Origin: Elysia marginata
Taxonomy: Eukaryota; Mollusca; Gastropoda; Plakobranchidae
Length of the DNA stretch: 36,745 bases
Reading direction: 5' to 3'
Assembly (NCBI GenBank): GCA_019649035.1
Contig: BMAT01012846.1
Location: 110,262-147,006 of the forward strand
A model generated the notes under the pieces. The model saw only the letters and a list, made by a program, of their open reading frames with translations. It had not been told where the DNA came from and did no database searches. The translations under genes were made by a program, and so were the position numbers. Positions 9,701 to 20,185 of this stretch are shown here, piece after piece (the first letter of the stretch is position 1; each line of letters begins with the position of its first letter).

Positions 9701-12700
9701 TCAGATGTTATATATTTCACATTCCAATGCATTGCCTTTTTTTTTAAGAAATGCAGTTTGCTGAGCTTCCAAATGTTAACTTACAATTTCTATGGAAGGT
9801 TGATTTAGAAAGAGCCTCAGATTTGGTGAGTTTGTTTTGAATATGTTAGATCTTTTTTTTTTTCTAAGAGAAAACCTTAGTAAGCTTAGATTTGTAAATT
9901 TTTGCCTATAATTCATGTGTACGAGACATTTTTTGGGTTGTTTTAATTTTGAAATATAGAACTGAAAAAATTAAAAGGTAATTTTTTTGTATCTTACCAT
10001 ATTTTTAATTACTTGATATCTGCAGGTTTGCGGTTCCTACCCTGACACAATGACGCGCTGCGCCCAGCTGCTCACAGAAACCTGTTCTGTTGATTTTATT
10101 GATATCAACTGTGGATGCCCTATAGATTTGATTTACAGAAAGGTTTGCAAAACCTTTTTTAGTCAGACACTTGTAAAACACTTATTAGGTTGACACTGGT
10201 CAATTCTCAGAAATCTCTCCTTTAGTTTGACATTGTCAGTTATTTTTGTTTGCTTTTTTAAGTTAAATGAAGCCCAGGTAAGAGGATCACTCTACAAACA
10301 TTATAAAACCAAAAAAAGAAAAAGATCAATTCTTGTTAAACAAGAATTATTAATGTACATTCAGGTCATTAAAATTACATGTGATTAATGAAAGCAATTT
10401 TTTATTGTCCAGACTTTTCAGCAACTAATTTTTAAAGTTTAATTGAAGTTTTTTTTTAATAAGTTTCAAACCATATTTTTAACAATGTTTAGGTGAATTG
10501 TGGAGGATACAGTTTTAGTCATGGAAAGTTGTAGTTGACCTAACTGAGGATGTTAACGGGTGTGGAATTAACTTCTCTTGAAACGTTTTGTAAAGAGAGA
10601 ATGCTCATTAACATTAAGCAGAAAAGATCTTCAAAGATGTAACTGACTGAGTCAGAAAATATTTTTACTATTTTCTTCATGAGCGACAATTAAGGGCATA
10701 TAAGGCAAATAAAATATTTGCGAATAGCTTCTGTCGCCTGCCAAGCCTTTAAATATTTCAATGGATTTAAAGTCAAGAGTCTTTATGAACTGACTTTGTT
10801 AGGAAGATTTATGTGATTTTCTTAGTCTGTAAACTTAAATATAAGATTTTTGTGCTAATGTCTTTGTATTATTTTACGTCACAAATGCTTTTTATTGTCT
10901 GAATCAACCTGAACTGAATTGATGTGGCTAACAAACAATAAAGGCTTTTTCCCTTTTTGTAACAAATGTTTATTGGTTTGAAACGAATTCACTATTGAAT
11001 TTACTTTGCATCGATTCACCTTTCCCCTTTATTCAAGTTTGAGCAGTTCTTGCAGTTTGTTTTTGAGAACATTCCATATAGTAAGGAGTTTTGTGGTTTC
11101 TTAAAGTGTTAGATTCTGATGTTCTTTTTCAAAAAAAAAATTTTTACCTTTTTTTATCTACCTTCCTCCACATCTCTACCCCCTCCCTTATAAACCAAAA
11201 CTATTGAATTTTGTGAATCAATATCTGATTGGCCTCTCATTTCCTCAGGGCTGTGGAAGTGCATTGATGGGGAAAGCTACCAAATTGGAGCAGATCTGTC
11301 GCAGCATGATAGGCGTTATGGGGAGCACGCCTCTCACAGTCAAGTTGAGGAAAGGTGTGTTTGATGATCGCAATGTGGCACATCAGATCATCCCGAGGCT
11401 GAGAGATGCAGGTGTCGAACTTGTTACTGTAAGCTCAACTTCCTTATATCTCAATGTATCCTTTACAGATAGCCTATGTCTTGCAACCCATTAAAGTTTT
11501 AAAAAATGCTTTTTAAAAGCAGATTTGTTTCACACTTTCTCTTTATGTTAAATCACAAAAAAAATTTGTTTATCTTTCCACAAAATTGTGATAATTGATA
11601 TAACTTTTAAGGTTTGCAAGTTCTAAAAACTGCCCTTATCAGTGCTTGTTAATGTGAAATTTACTACATCAGACTCATTCTAACTGGTTGCGAGACAGAC
11701 AGATTTAATTTATTTTGTGAAGGAGTTTTCGCACAAAAATAATTCATTATTTTCATAAGCAAAACTAATGGAATTTGAAATTAATATATTTAAAAAATAA
11801 GCAATTCCTGAAAACTGGCACTCTTCAGGCAGTGTGATGTACTATGTATTTACCGTTTATCTTTAGTGCCCCATTTATAATGGTAGAAAAAATGTGTGTG
11901 AATGATGCACAATTGATAGGCGTAGACTCAAGTAGATTTCATTTACTTTTTTTAATTTTGATCCAGCTCAGGTTGGATTTAGAAAAAGATATCTTCCTCA
12001 AGCTCACTAGTTAGTTTTCAGTCAAACACATTTTTAGGCATGCAGTCAAGCATGTTGTTGTTTTTACTGGTCTAAATCTAAATGTTTTGAGCCAACCCTA
12101 AGTCAAGACCATTCCTTCTCTATTCTTGCTTTACAAAACAGACTAAACAACAGATCTGGTTTCAAGCATTCATTAAGGAATACTTGGCTAAGCATATACT
12201 TTAAGCTAGTTTTATTGTCATCAATATAGGAAACAAGCAAAAAATTGAAAATATTGTAGCTTAGGACAAAAGAATGACTTGTGTTGCTATTACAGTTAAA
12301 CCCTGCTAAAGTCAACATTTTGGGACGAAAAAATGTGTTGACTTGAAGTTAAACTTAAGCAATTGATGACTAATTGATTAAAAGTTGACCGTTACCAAGG
12401 CATAAAGGAATATATAGAATGGGACTCTTAAACAGAGTTGAGTTTAAAAAAGGAGTTATTATGATTTCCCTTAAAGGAGTTCACTTTAAGTGGATTCCAC
12501 TTTACTTATAACCCTGTTTGCTTTTTCATTATTTAGTTTCTCCATGTGCTATAGTCTGACATTATCTGGAGATGAATCCACTTGTTTTCTTTCAGGTTCA
12601 CGGCAGGTCACGGGAGCAGAGATACACACGTCAAGCTGACTGGGACTACATCAGCCAATGCGCAATAGCTGGGGCACCCATGCCTGTCTTTGGTAATAAA

Positions 12701-15700
12701 AGTTAACTTTCTAAATGTCCTTTTTCTTCAGCTGTAGACTTTCTGTCTTTAAAACACATTTGATGACATATGACAAGCCAGTTTCTTCTGTTATACAGCA
12801 TAATAAAGCATGAGTATTGCTTGTTCTTTGTAAGTCAACACCCCAAAAGTACAAAACAGAGTTTGTTTTATACTTTGTTTCAGCATAGTCTAGTCTTTGC
12901 AATATTCTCCAAAAGCCAAGACATGAGTCAGCAGACGTTGGCATCAGTTATAAAATATCCTTACCTTTGTCTTGCAAAAAGTATGCCCTGTACAGACTAA
13001 GAGAATCACTTTAAAAAATAAAGTCCAAGTGGCTTGATCTGTATTTCTATGCCTTTGTTTGGTCTTGAGGAAAGACCCCTAATTCTGAAGCTATGAGAAT
13101 AAATTATTAGATACAAAATAATACATTGTAATATCATAACCATCAACACCAAAGGACATGTGTAAAGCCTAGATTTTTTTGTTTTATCGTACAACAGTTA
13201 TATGGCAATAAAAAACAGTTTTTTAAGAAGCAGAGAGTTGAATTCTAAAAGCTTTTTAGTTTTTTCCCCTGCCTCATAGTATTCTCATTAAATGATACTC
13301 AGTTGTGAACAGGAATAATATAGCTGCTTTTGGACAACAGTGGAACCCCCGAATAAAGATCTGGAAAAATGTTGGTAAAAACAGGTCTTATAAGAGGGGG
13401 GTCTTAGTTCAGGGGTTAAATTACTATACCCATATAAGCAGACGTCTTCAAATTTAAAGTCACAGAAGAAGGCAGGGTAAAAGATTGCCAGATTTTTCTG
13501 GCACGGCCAGAATTTTTAGTGCAATTTGTCATACCTGCCGGATTTTTTAGCTCTCTGTTGGACTTTCACTTTCTCAAAAACCGGCTGGTCTGTTTTCATG
13601 ATAAGATTAGTTTTGCGGTATGGTAAATAGAAATGCAGTTTTGTTTTGGGGTATTGTAATTAGTAACGCAGTTCAGTTTCCCAGTATTATTATACAATAA
13701 CATAGTTTCGTTTCACAGTATTATAAATGCGACCAGCTAGGTTGGCTTAGCAATCGATAGCTTGAATTTAGCCAATCTAGGTCCAGGGAATTGTCGCCCC
13801 TGAGTTTGCCCCTTGCCAGGTGAACGACGCCGGTTATTGCGAGATCGATAATTATGCTGGAGGCTAAAGCCATGTGCTCTCTTGTTGTTCAAAACATTAG
13901 CATGAACTTAAAGTTCAACAAGTTGGTGCAATAAATTTGCTCTGAGTACCCTCAGTAAAAAGGACAGTCTTTATGTGAACCTTTTTTCTGAACATAGCAT
14001 ATGGTGCTTTATATAGATCCCACTCCACAGAGAAATGTTATTTTATGTTACAATCGATGTTTGATGTCTTTTCACTCATCTTAGTGAAATTTAGGATTGA
14101 TTGAAAGAAAGCACAAAATAGAATTCTCTACCAGCTCTTGGCAGGTTTATCTTGATCAGTCTTGGAAACGCAAAAATTTGCGGACACGCACAAGATATTT
14201 AAAAATCCATGGTGGGGTTTCAGGCTTTTTTTTTTTTGGTGACCTTGATGATTTGCACTTGCAGTCAGCTCTGCTTTGTTATGTCATGATGCTGCTAAGC
14301 TGTCTAAAATATCCCGAGCCTAGATCTATCATAATTATTATGACTAAGTTTATAGGCCATCACACTCGCCCCACATCGATGCGCAAATAGACAAGTAGAT
14401 TCACTTAGGTGAGCAGTACTTAACCCTATGAACCCTACCGGTGAAGTTTTCCTATGTCAAATACCTTATTCACCGGTGTTTCCCGTGTCAAATACCCTAC
14501 TCAACGGTATACCAATTTTGAATTGTTTGCATGCTTTATAAAGTTGAAGTACACATAGATCTAGATAAATACCCAACTTTAGCCCAGGTTTTCAGGGATG
14601 GGGAATTTCAAGGCTAGGGAGCTCAGGGTTCATAGGGTTAATAAAAAGTCAAGGGAGTCTTGTTCAAGAGAGACAAGACCTTATAGTACATGTAGATCAA
14701 CATTGTTAAGACGTTGACATCGTCAATCATTTTTCTTGGAAAAATATCTCAAGAAATCGAAACTGAAACTTAAACCCACCAAACTTTCCAGCCTTAAAGT
14801 ACCACTTGCCTTTTATAAATGTTCATCTCCGACGGTCTGTTTGTCTGAATCTCTCTCTCTCTCTCTCAAAAAGTTGGTGGTCTTTATTTAGGGGTTCCGC
14901 TGTATACAAATTTCACATTGTTAATCTTGAAAAAAGGCAATAACTTGTTTCCATTTGGTTGATCTCAGGAAATGGAGATATCCTGTCTTTTGAGGAAGCA
15001 AATCTTCACATGGAAACTCACGGCGTCGGTGGTGTCATGCTTGCCAGGTATGGGAATTCAATGTTGCCCTATAAACATTCTGTTTTAAAAAACATGATTT
15101 GAAAATTTGAAAAAAAGTTAAAGTTCAATTTCGTGACCCAGCATGATTTAACCCAACTAAGATGAAGATTTTGAAACAGTTTTATATACTGGTACTAAAA
15201 GAAAGAGGGGAAATTGAAGAACAAAGGCTAAAACCAGAATATGTAGTTTAGTCAAAATTTATATTGATCAGGTTTTAAGGCCAATTGATGGAGACAAAAT
15301 TTTATCACCTCTTGTTCTTAAATAGGATCATGCGGCTTTTATTTGAGTTTTCTTCTTTTGACACCAGTGCTGTGTAAAAATGAAAACCAAAAAGTGTCTT
15401 AAGCATAGGTGCCACTCCTTCACTAATTAGTGGAAACTCCTGTATGTCATTAACTTTTCACTATCTTTTACTAAGACCCGACTACCCAGCAGATTTCCTC
15501 TGAGGAATCCCCCTTTTTTTCTGTAAAAAGTCTATAACTTGTGCATGAGTACAAAATGAGGCAAGAACAGGCCCAAACGTGGATACAGGGGGAGGGGTAC
15601 AGCAAGCTTCAGCAGAATTAGAGTAAAAATTTAGGCAAGGATTTTTTTAGTGAGCACAGGAAGCAATATCAGATCATTGGCTAATTGTGGGCTTGTCGTT

Positions 15701-18700
15701 TTGTTGCACTGAAAGCCAATGCAATGTGCATTAATACATGTGACTTCGTTTGTCTAGTTCACAAGTCAGTGTGCATTGTACAGTGCATTAAACATTGCTG
15801 GATTTTTTTTCAAAAGAAAACCTAACTCTGCTTTGATGGCACTTTTATCTTGGTACGAAACAAGACCCTCCTTACCCCTTTCCTCCATTCTTCATCCACA
15901 ACCATCATTCACATCGTTTTACCAGTTGTATAAGTATCATCTCGCTCTTGGCCCACAGTACCTCATCTTACTGCACTGGGCAGACCAATGACAATGGCAC
16001 ACTCATCACCCCACTCCCTTCCCCTAATGCAAACCACACTGACTTGTTAACTATAGAAAAACGAAGGCTCGCACTAACCTTGTATTGGAATGCAAGCCAA
16101 TCCCATAATGAGTCTACAGTTTTATGTTGGCTTGCCAGTTGTGTTTACGAAAAAGTTACGTAAGTTTCTACTCTAATTTCTCTGAAGCTTGCTCTATTCT
16201 TCCTGCTGTATCCATGTTCTGGCCTATTTTTGTCCCGTTAAATCATGCACAGGTGATAGACTCTTTATTTGGAAAAAAAAGGAATTCCTTGTAGGGATGG
16301 TCCCTCTGTCACGGCTGCCGCTATATTTGAGCACTATTGTATTAGAGGATGGCAGAGGGGAGCTGATTGTCATTGGCTGAATCAGTGCAGTCAGAGGAGG
16401 CACTTTATGCCTAGAGTGAGGTGATATGTGTACAAATATCTAAATTCTAATTTTAAGCTTATACCCTCGGAAGAGGGGTGGGAAGAGTCATGTTATGTGA
16501 GTGCCATCAAAGCAGAGTTGGGTTGGTTTTTATTTATACCAGGTAACTCCCCTTAGATTCCAATTGCAGGAACATGCCTACAGCAGGATTTTTCTTTTGA
16601 ACCCAAAATCTCTCTGTAGACATGTTTTACTGTACTACTTTTCATGGGATTTTGCAGACGGTAATACAAATAATCAGAGCTATTATAGGTGATTTCTTTT
16701 ATGACCAAGAATTAACCTTAAGTGGTTTAGAAGTCCCTTTATTTTTTATGCTTTTTTATTTATATGTAAAACACCATCTAAAGAGTAAGTGATTGATGTT
16801 GTGTGTCATGGAAGGTTACACCTTGTAATAGTGGTACACTTCCATTCATTTTTCAGCCTGTAGATCCTTCCTAGCTATCACTGAATATATGTACGTTCCT
16901 GTAAAGAATGCTTGAAAATATCAAGTTTTATTTAAATTGTTAGAAATTCATGGCTCTGTGAGAGTATCAATATTATCCTTAGAGTCAAATCTAGTTTAAA
17001 TTTTTATGTATAATTGTGTATAATATATGGAAAACAATCAAGGAAATAATGTTGATCATTGGTGTCCATGTTCATGAAGCGTCTTTTCCTCTTTTCACTT
17101 CTTCTGCAAAGGTTTCTCTATTTTGAAATTCTGAAGTGGTTTAGTTGCAATTAAGTTTTCAGCCTGCAATACTTTCATTCTTTCACTTTTCAAACTTCAT
17201 GAAAGAAATTTTTGTAATAAACTTAATGATTAGTGCCCACTGCTTAAGCTGGTTTTTTTTTCCTGGAGACTTTTCTGATAATGAAAAAAAAGAGAAAGTT
17301 AACTTGCGTTCTTGCAGAAAATAGAAATTTGAATAATTGTAATTCAAATTAACTCACACTACATTCAGAATGTTGGTTTTATCTTCCTTTTGTATTGTAT
17401 ACTGATAATTTAATATTTGGATGATTTAAAGTTACATTTTGTTGCATGGGGTTTGAAATATCTTAACTGGACTGCAGCCAACAAGTTCTGCACAATTTTT
17501 TATATCTCTATTGTCTACACACACAAAAGTTGTTTTATTCTGTGATTGTTTTAGAGGGGCTCTGATAAAACCTTGGCTATTTACGGAGATCAAAGAACAG
17601 CGGCACTGGGACATCTCCTCCAGCGAGAGACTGGACATTCTCAGAGATTTCTCCAACTTTGGGCTGGAGCATTGGGGCTCCGACTATCAAGGTGTTGAGA
17701 ACACTCGTAGATTCTTGCTGGAGTGGTTGTCTTTTCTGCACCGGTAAGGAATGTGTGAAGTCTCTTTGCTTATCATGCAATTGATATTGTTACAAAATTG
17801 AGGTAAAGCAAAAGATACATGAACAATTGCACCGCTAAAGCTTTAACTGAATCAGTGCTAGAACTTGTGAATATCATAACAAAGTTTAGACAGATTTTTT
17901 AATCTTGATTATAGACTTATTACCTCAACGTTAATGGTTTTCCATTTTGGTTAGTGGCAGGCCTGAAAAGGTAATTGAGAAACAGTTCAGCAGTACTGCT
18001 CTTTTTATTTCCTCAGCTATATTCCTGTGGGTGTGTTGGAACAAGTGCCACAACGTATCAACGAGCGTCCTCCATATTACATCGGCCGCAACGACTTGGA
18101 GACCTTGATGGCCAGTGCTAACTGCGCTGACTGGGTGAAGATAAGGTACTCACTGGCTTTTTGTCCCTGAATTTAGAATATGAAAATGGTCACTTGCGTT
18201 CTCTAAATGATAAATGTGTGATAAAATAGCTGCTTCTATTTTTTTTTAAACATTTGAATTTAATATCACATTATTGATCAGTCTAAAACATATGAGTTGG
18301 GAATAGTATTTAAGGGATTCTTATCATTTCTTGTGATCTTTCACTAAAAGTTATGGTGACCAAACCGCAGTAGAGATACTCTATTTAATTTCTTAGAAAA
18401 TGATGTCAATGACAGGGTGAATCACCTGCATTTTGCGTGGTTTGGTTAGATATGTCTCTTAACCATGGCGAATGAGTCAAATGTCAAAAATTTCACTTTA
18501 CAAGGCGTTGATAAATTGAACAACACATTTTTCTAACTTAAACATTGCAATAAATTCCCAAAATTTTGTTTAAACAGAGAGATATCAAAAATTCTTTGGA
18601 TTTAAAATACAGAGAAAAAGACCCCCCCCAAAAAAAAAAAAAAAAAATCTATTTTTAGACACCTTTTCTCCACATTAAACTTTCCTACATCTGACTGCTT

Positions 18701-20185
18701 CACACTTGTTTTGAAACATGAAATCGTAACTGCATTCTAACAATGTTTATAGGTAACTAGTTCTGGTAGAAGTCAGGTTTGTCATGCATTACTGAAAAAT
18801 GAGGTGGCAAAAGTAGATAACAATATCTACCTTTGATCTCCCTCTGTGGTTGAGTCTGAGGTGGTTAAGTTTAAAGTTTATCTTTTATCAAGCTGACTAG
18901 ACACCATTAAATGAAAGAAATAGGAATGATTTAGGCAAACACATTGAAAGAAATTTTGTGAACTTATTTTTCTCTTTTGTATCTTTTATTTTTCTTCATT
19001 TTTGTTTCTATACATTGTTTACATGCTATGGTAGAGGTTTTGCATATACCTTCACAGGTGAATCTCTACACGTCAGTTTAAAACCCTTTTAGTATTCAAA
19101 TTGTGTTTTCAAATAGTAAGTCTGATACCGGTAATTCAAGTCTCATAGCTATGTAGGTGTGATGTTTCCTCTTTATCAATGTTAGATTTGAACTCGTTAA
19201 TAACCATTCACTGAGCAGCTTTGCTATCCCAGAACTCACATAAAGCCGAAATTGACTCACAGATGTACTGTATTATAACTGTATTTGTACAAGTAGGGAA
19301 AGGTAGGGTTAAAGAGGTCGGCACTAAAACAGTTATATAACATACGCTCTAAAGCTGGACAGTGTCTCAGTAAATTAAACATGATTCTTTGTGTAAATCA
19401 AAATCTCTGTCTCCTAGTTTACTAAAACATTATAAAAAATGTTTATCAACGCAGCAGGATACTTGCACAGCTGATTTCAGTATTTTAGTACTACCAGAGT
19501 GACGACCAAAATACTGAAGTACCAGTGACAAATCTGAAATATTGAAATAAACTGCAATCAATAAAATTAAATTGAAACGACAGTCCAATCTGGATATTTT
19601 GAACCCCATGGTAACAAAGTTTAACTTCAAATTATCTATGTTTTGACTTATCAGTATATTTTACAAAAGAGAAATAAAATTGAAAATATAAATTATATAG
19701 TTCAAATTAAACATGTATTCAAGTTATCCAAGTTCAAGTTACCTGGACTCGAGTGTATTATGTCTGTATGTGTACATGATCATTTGCTAAATGTATTATT
19801 AAGTCATATTTTTGCAAACATTATGGGTTCCATACATTTGTACCAATAACTCTTACTAGTTATCTGTAAATAATAGTCTCCTATGAATTGCAAATTCAGT
19901 GAAGTGGAAATTCAGTTTCATTAATTTTGTTTTCAAATTTAAGCTTAGCTTCACGCCAAGCTTAGATCTATGGAGAATTGTTTAATGGCTTCACAACATC
20001 ACCAAATGTCAATAGTTCTTTCAATTTGTTCATTTCCTCTCATTCCTTTCTCTCTCTCACCTTCTTGCAAATTTAATAACTATTACTGAAATTCTTATTC
20101 ACTTTTTTTCAGTGAGATGCTGCTCGGTCCAGTTCCGCCTAACTTCAGGTTCCTCCCAAAGCACAAAGCCAATGCTTATCAATAA
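6568..20185 (+). CDS. DUS3L: tRNA-dihydrouridine(47) synthase [NAD(P)+]-like (DUS3L), 11 coding exons
   Basis: Exons: 6568-6755, 7226-8120, 8654-8695, 9108-9260, 10026-10142, 11249-11428, 12596-12692, 14969-15047, 17555-17743, 18017-18145, 20113-20185. They join to 2142 nt, 713 residues plus TAA, with every junction GT-AG and in phase. Residues C144-C153-C159-H163 and C180-C189-C195-H201 form two CCCH zinc fingers. The DUS domain starts near residue 362 (KLYLAPLTT), carries the catalytic cysteine C457 in [10 protein letters not shown], and has [20 protein letters not shown] and [11 protein letters not shown], the usual FMN- and RNA-contacting motifs. The end, [20 protein letters not shown], is nearly identical to animal orthologues. 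The family reduces U47 of cytoplasmic tRNA variable loops (yeast Dus3) using FMN and NADPH. The chosen ATG has A at -3, G at +4 and an upstream in-frame stop. At 713 residues it is somewhat longer than human DUS3L (about 650), in the N-terminus and linker. Confidence 0.97.
7226..8120 (+). CDS. DUS3L: DUS3L exon 2 (zinc fingers and linker, residues 63-361)
   Basis: The acceptor TTCTCTCCAG precedes the exon. It encodes [16 protein letters not shown], a Lys-rich nuclear-localisation-like stretch ([11 protein letters not shown]), both CCCH fingers (residues 144-201), a charged segment and a Ser/Asn-rich linker, then [15 protein letters not shown]. The donor is AAAAAG|GTGAAA in phase 0. Reading through gives 11 further residues before a stop at 8151-8153. 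Confidence 0.95.
8184..8241 (+). repeat. 29-bp tandem duplication in intron 2
   Basis: ATGTCAACATCAATAACAAG at 8184 is repeated as ATGTCAACATCAATGACAAG at 8213, with the following GATGAGTT also duplicated. The two copies differ at few positions, so the duplication is recent. Confidence 0.85.
8654..8695 (+). CDS. DUS3L: DUS3L exon 3, 42-nt micro-exon (residues 362-375)
   Basis: Encodes [14 protein letters not shown], the first strand of the DUS barrel and part of the FMN pocket. Acceptor TTTGTTTCAG, donor ACA|GTAAGT, both phases 0. Only 14 codons, so gene finders may miss it. Confidence 0.93.
9108..9260 (+). CDS. DUS3L: DUS3L exon 4 (residues 376-426)
   Basis: Encodes [20 protein letters not shown] through EDIFGVQ, including the CGEMA motif of the family. 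Acceptor TATGTCTAG, phase 0; donor CAG|GTTGGT departs from the usual GTRAGT consensus, but the joined protein matches the family. Confidence 0.95.
10026..10142 (+). CDS. DUS3L: DUS3L exon 5 with catalytic cysteine (residues 427-465)
   Basis: Encodes [16 protein letters not shown] and [19 protein letters not shown]457 of the GCP motif corresponds to the proton-donating cysteine of dihydrouridine synthases. Acceptor TATCTGCAG, donor AAAG|GTTTGC, phase 0 both sides. Confidence 0.96.
11249..11428 (+). CDS. DUS3L: DUS3L exon 6 (residues 466-525)
   Basis: Starts [20 protein letters not shown] and contains [11 protein letters not shown], the barrel strand with the lysine that contacts FMN phosphate in family structures. 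Acceptor TTTCCTCAG, donor ACT|GTAAGC, phase 0. Confidence 0.95.
12293..12502. mobile_element. 210-bp CAGT-ended MITE in DUS3L intron 6
   Basis: TA at 12291-12292 and 12503-12504 flank termini CAGTTAAACCC and GGATTCCACTT, imperfect inverted repeats of CAGTGGAATCC. The left end holds GTCAACA, GGGACGAAAAAA, then TGTTGAC, the inverted subterminal motif also seen at 4637 and 36668. TA duplication and CAG ends fit a Tc1/mariner-pogo MITE. There is no coding capacity. Confidence 0.78.
12596..12692 (+). CDS. DUS3L: DUS3L exon 7 (residues 526-557 and part of 558)
   Basis: Encodes [20 protein letters not shown] and APMPVFG; the His-Gly-Arg-x-x-x-Gln motif belongs to the DUS active site. Acceptor TTCTTTCAG; donor TTTG|GTAATA, phase 1. 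Confidence 0.95.
13338..14902. mobile_element. 1565-bp TA-type DNA element in DUS3L intron 7
   Basis: CAGTGGAACCCCCGAATAAAGA at the left end is mirrored at the right end by TCTTTATTTAGGGGTTCCGCTG, followed by TA at 14903-14904. The left flank reads AA instead of TA, probably a mutation. No transposase is recognisable inside; the open frames here, such as 14097-14390, match nothing I know. A degenerate roughly 45-bp triplicate (GCAGTTTTGTTTTGGGGTATT-like) lies at about 13605-13725. A piggyBac-type MITE is inserted at 14424-14637. Confidence 0.7.
14424..14637. mobile_element. 214-bp piggyBac-type MITE nested in the intron 7 element
   Basis: Perfect 13-bp inverted repeats CCCTATGAACCCT and AGGGTTCATAGGG end the element, and a TTAA lies at each boundary (14420-14423 and 14638-14641). 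CCC/GGG termini with TTAA target duplications are diagnostic of the piggyBac superfamily. The interior contains a repeated TGTCAAATACC motif and no coding sequence. Confidence 0.9.
14969..15047 (+). CDS. DUS3L: DUS3L exon 8 (residues 558-583 and part of 584)
   Basis: Encodes (G)[20 protein letters not shown] and GVMLA(R). The NGDI motif binds the FMN phosphate in this family. Acceptor GATCTCAG in phase 1, donor CCAG|GTATGG in phase 2. Confidence 0.95.
15048..17554 (+). other. DUS3L intron 8, 2.5 kb, no element recognised
   Basis: The longest intron without a bounded transposon. It has several short open frames (for example 15776-15991, 15948-16163, 16501-16692) with no recognisable domains and no conserved splice framing. 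Confidence 0.6.
17555..17743 (+). CDS. DUS3L: DUS3L exon 9 (residues 584-646 and part of 647)
   Basis: Encodes (R)[39 protein letters not shown] and a helical segment ending [11 protein letters not shown]. This is the most conserved part of the protein, almost invariant across animals. Acceptor TTGTTTTAG, donor CCG|GTAAGG. Confidence 0.97.
18017..18145 (+). CDS. DUS3L: DUS3L exon 10 (residues 647-689 and part of 690)
   Basis: Encodes (R)[20 protein letters not shown] and [13 protein letters not shown], the C-terminal helical RNA-binding domain. Acceptor TTCCTCAG, donor ATAAG|GTACTC, phase 2 at both edges. Confidence 0.96.
19581..19755. mobile_element. Degenerate TA-type MITE in DUS3L intron 10
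   Basis: CAGTCCAATCTGGATATTTTG at the left is an imperfect inverse (about 15 of 23 positions) of the right end TTACCTGGACTCGAGTG, which is followed by TA at 19756-19757. The interior has several ACTTGAA / TTCAAGTT motifs, including TTCAAGTTATCC and GTTCAAGTTACC. This is the subrepeat layout of pogo-like MITEs. The left TA target is degraded (GA). Confidence 0.5.
20113..20185 (+). CDS. DUS3L: DUS3L exon 11, C-terminus and stop
   Basis: Encodes (S)[20 protein letters not shown] and AYQ, then TAA at 20183-20185. Acceptor CTTTTTTTCAG. The PKHKANAY ending is the orthologue's normal C-terminus, so the gene is complete. Confidence 0.97.

Noticed and set aside
14097-14390. 97-codon frame inside the intron 7 element
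   Set aside because: No transposase motif (no DDE/DDD catalytic pattern, no helix-turn-helix) could be recognised.
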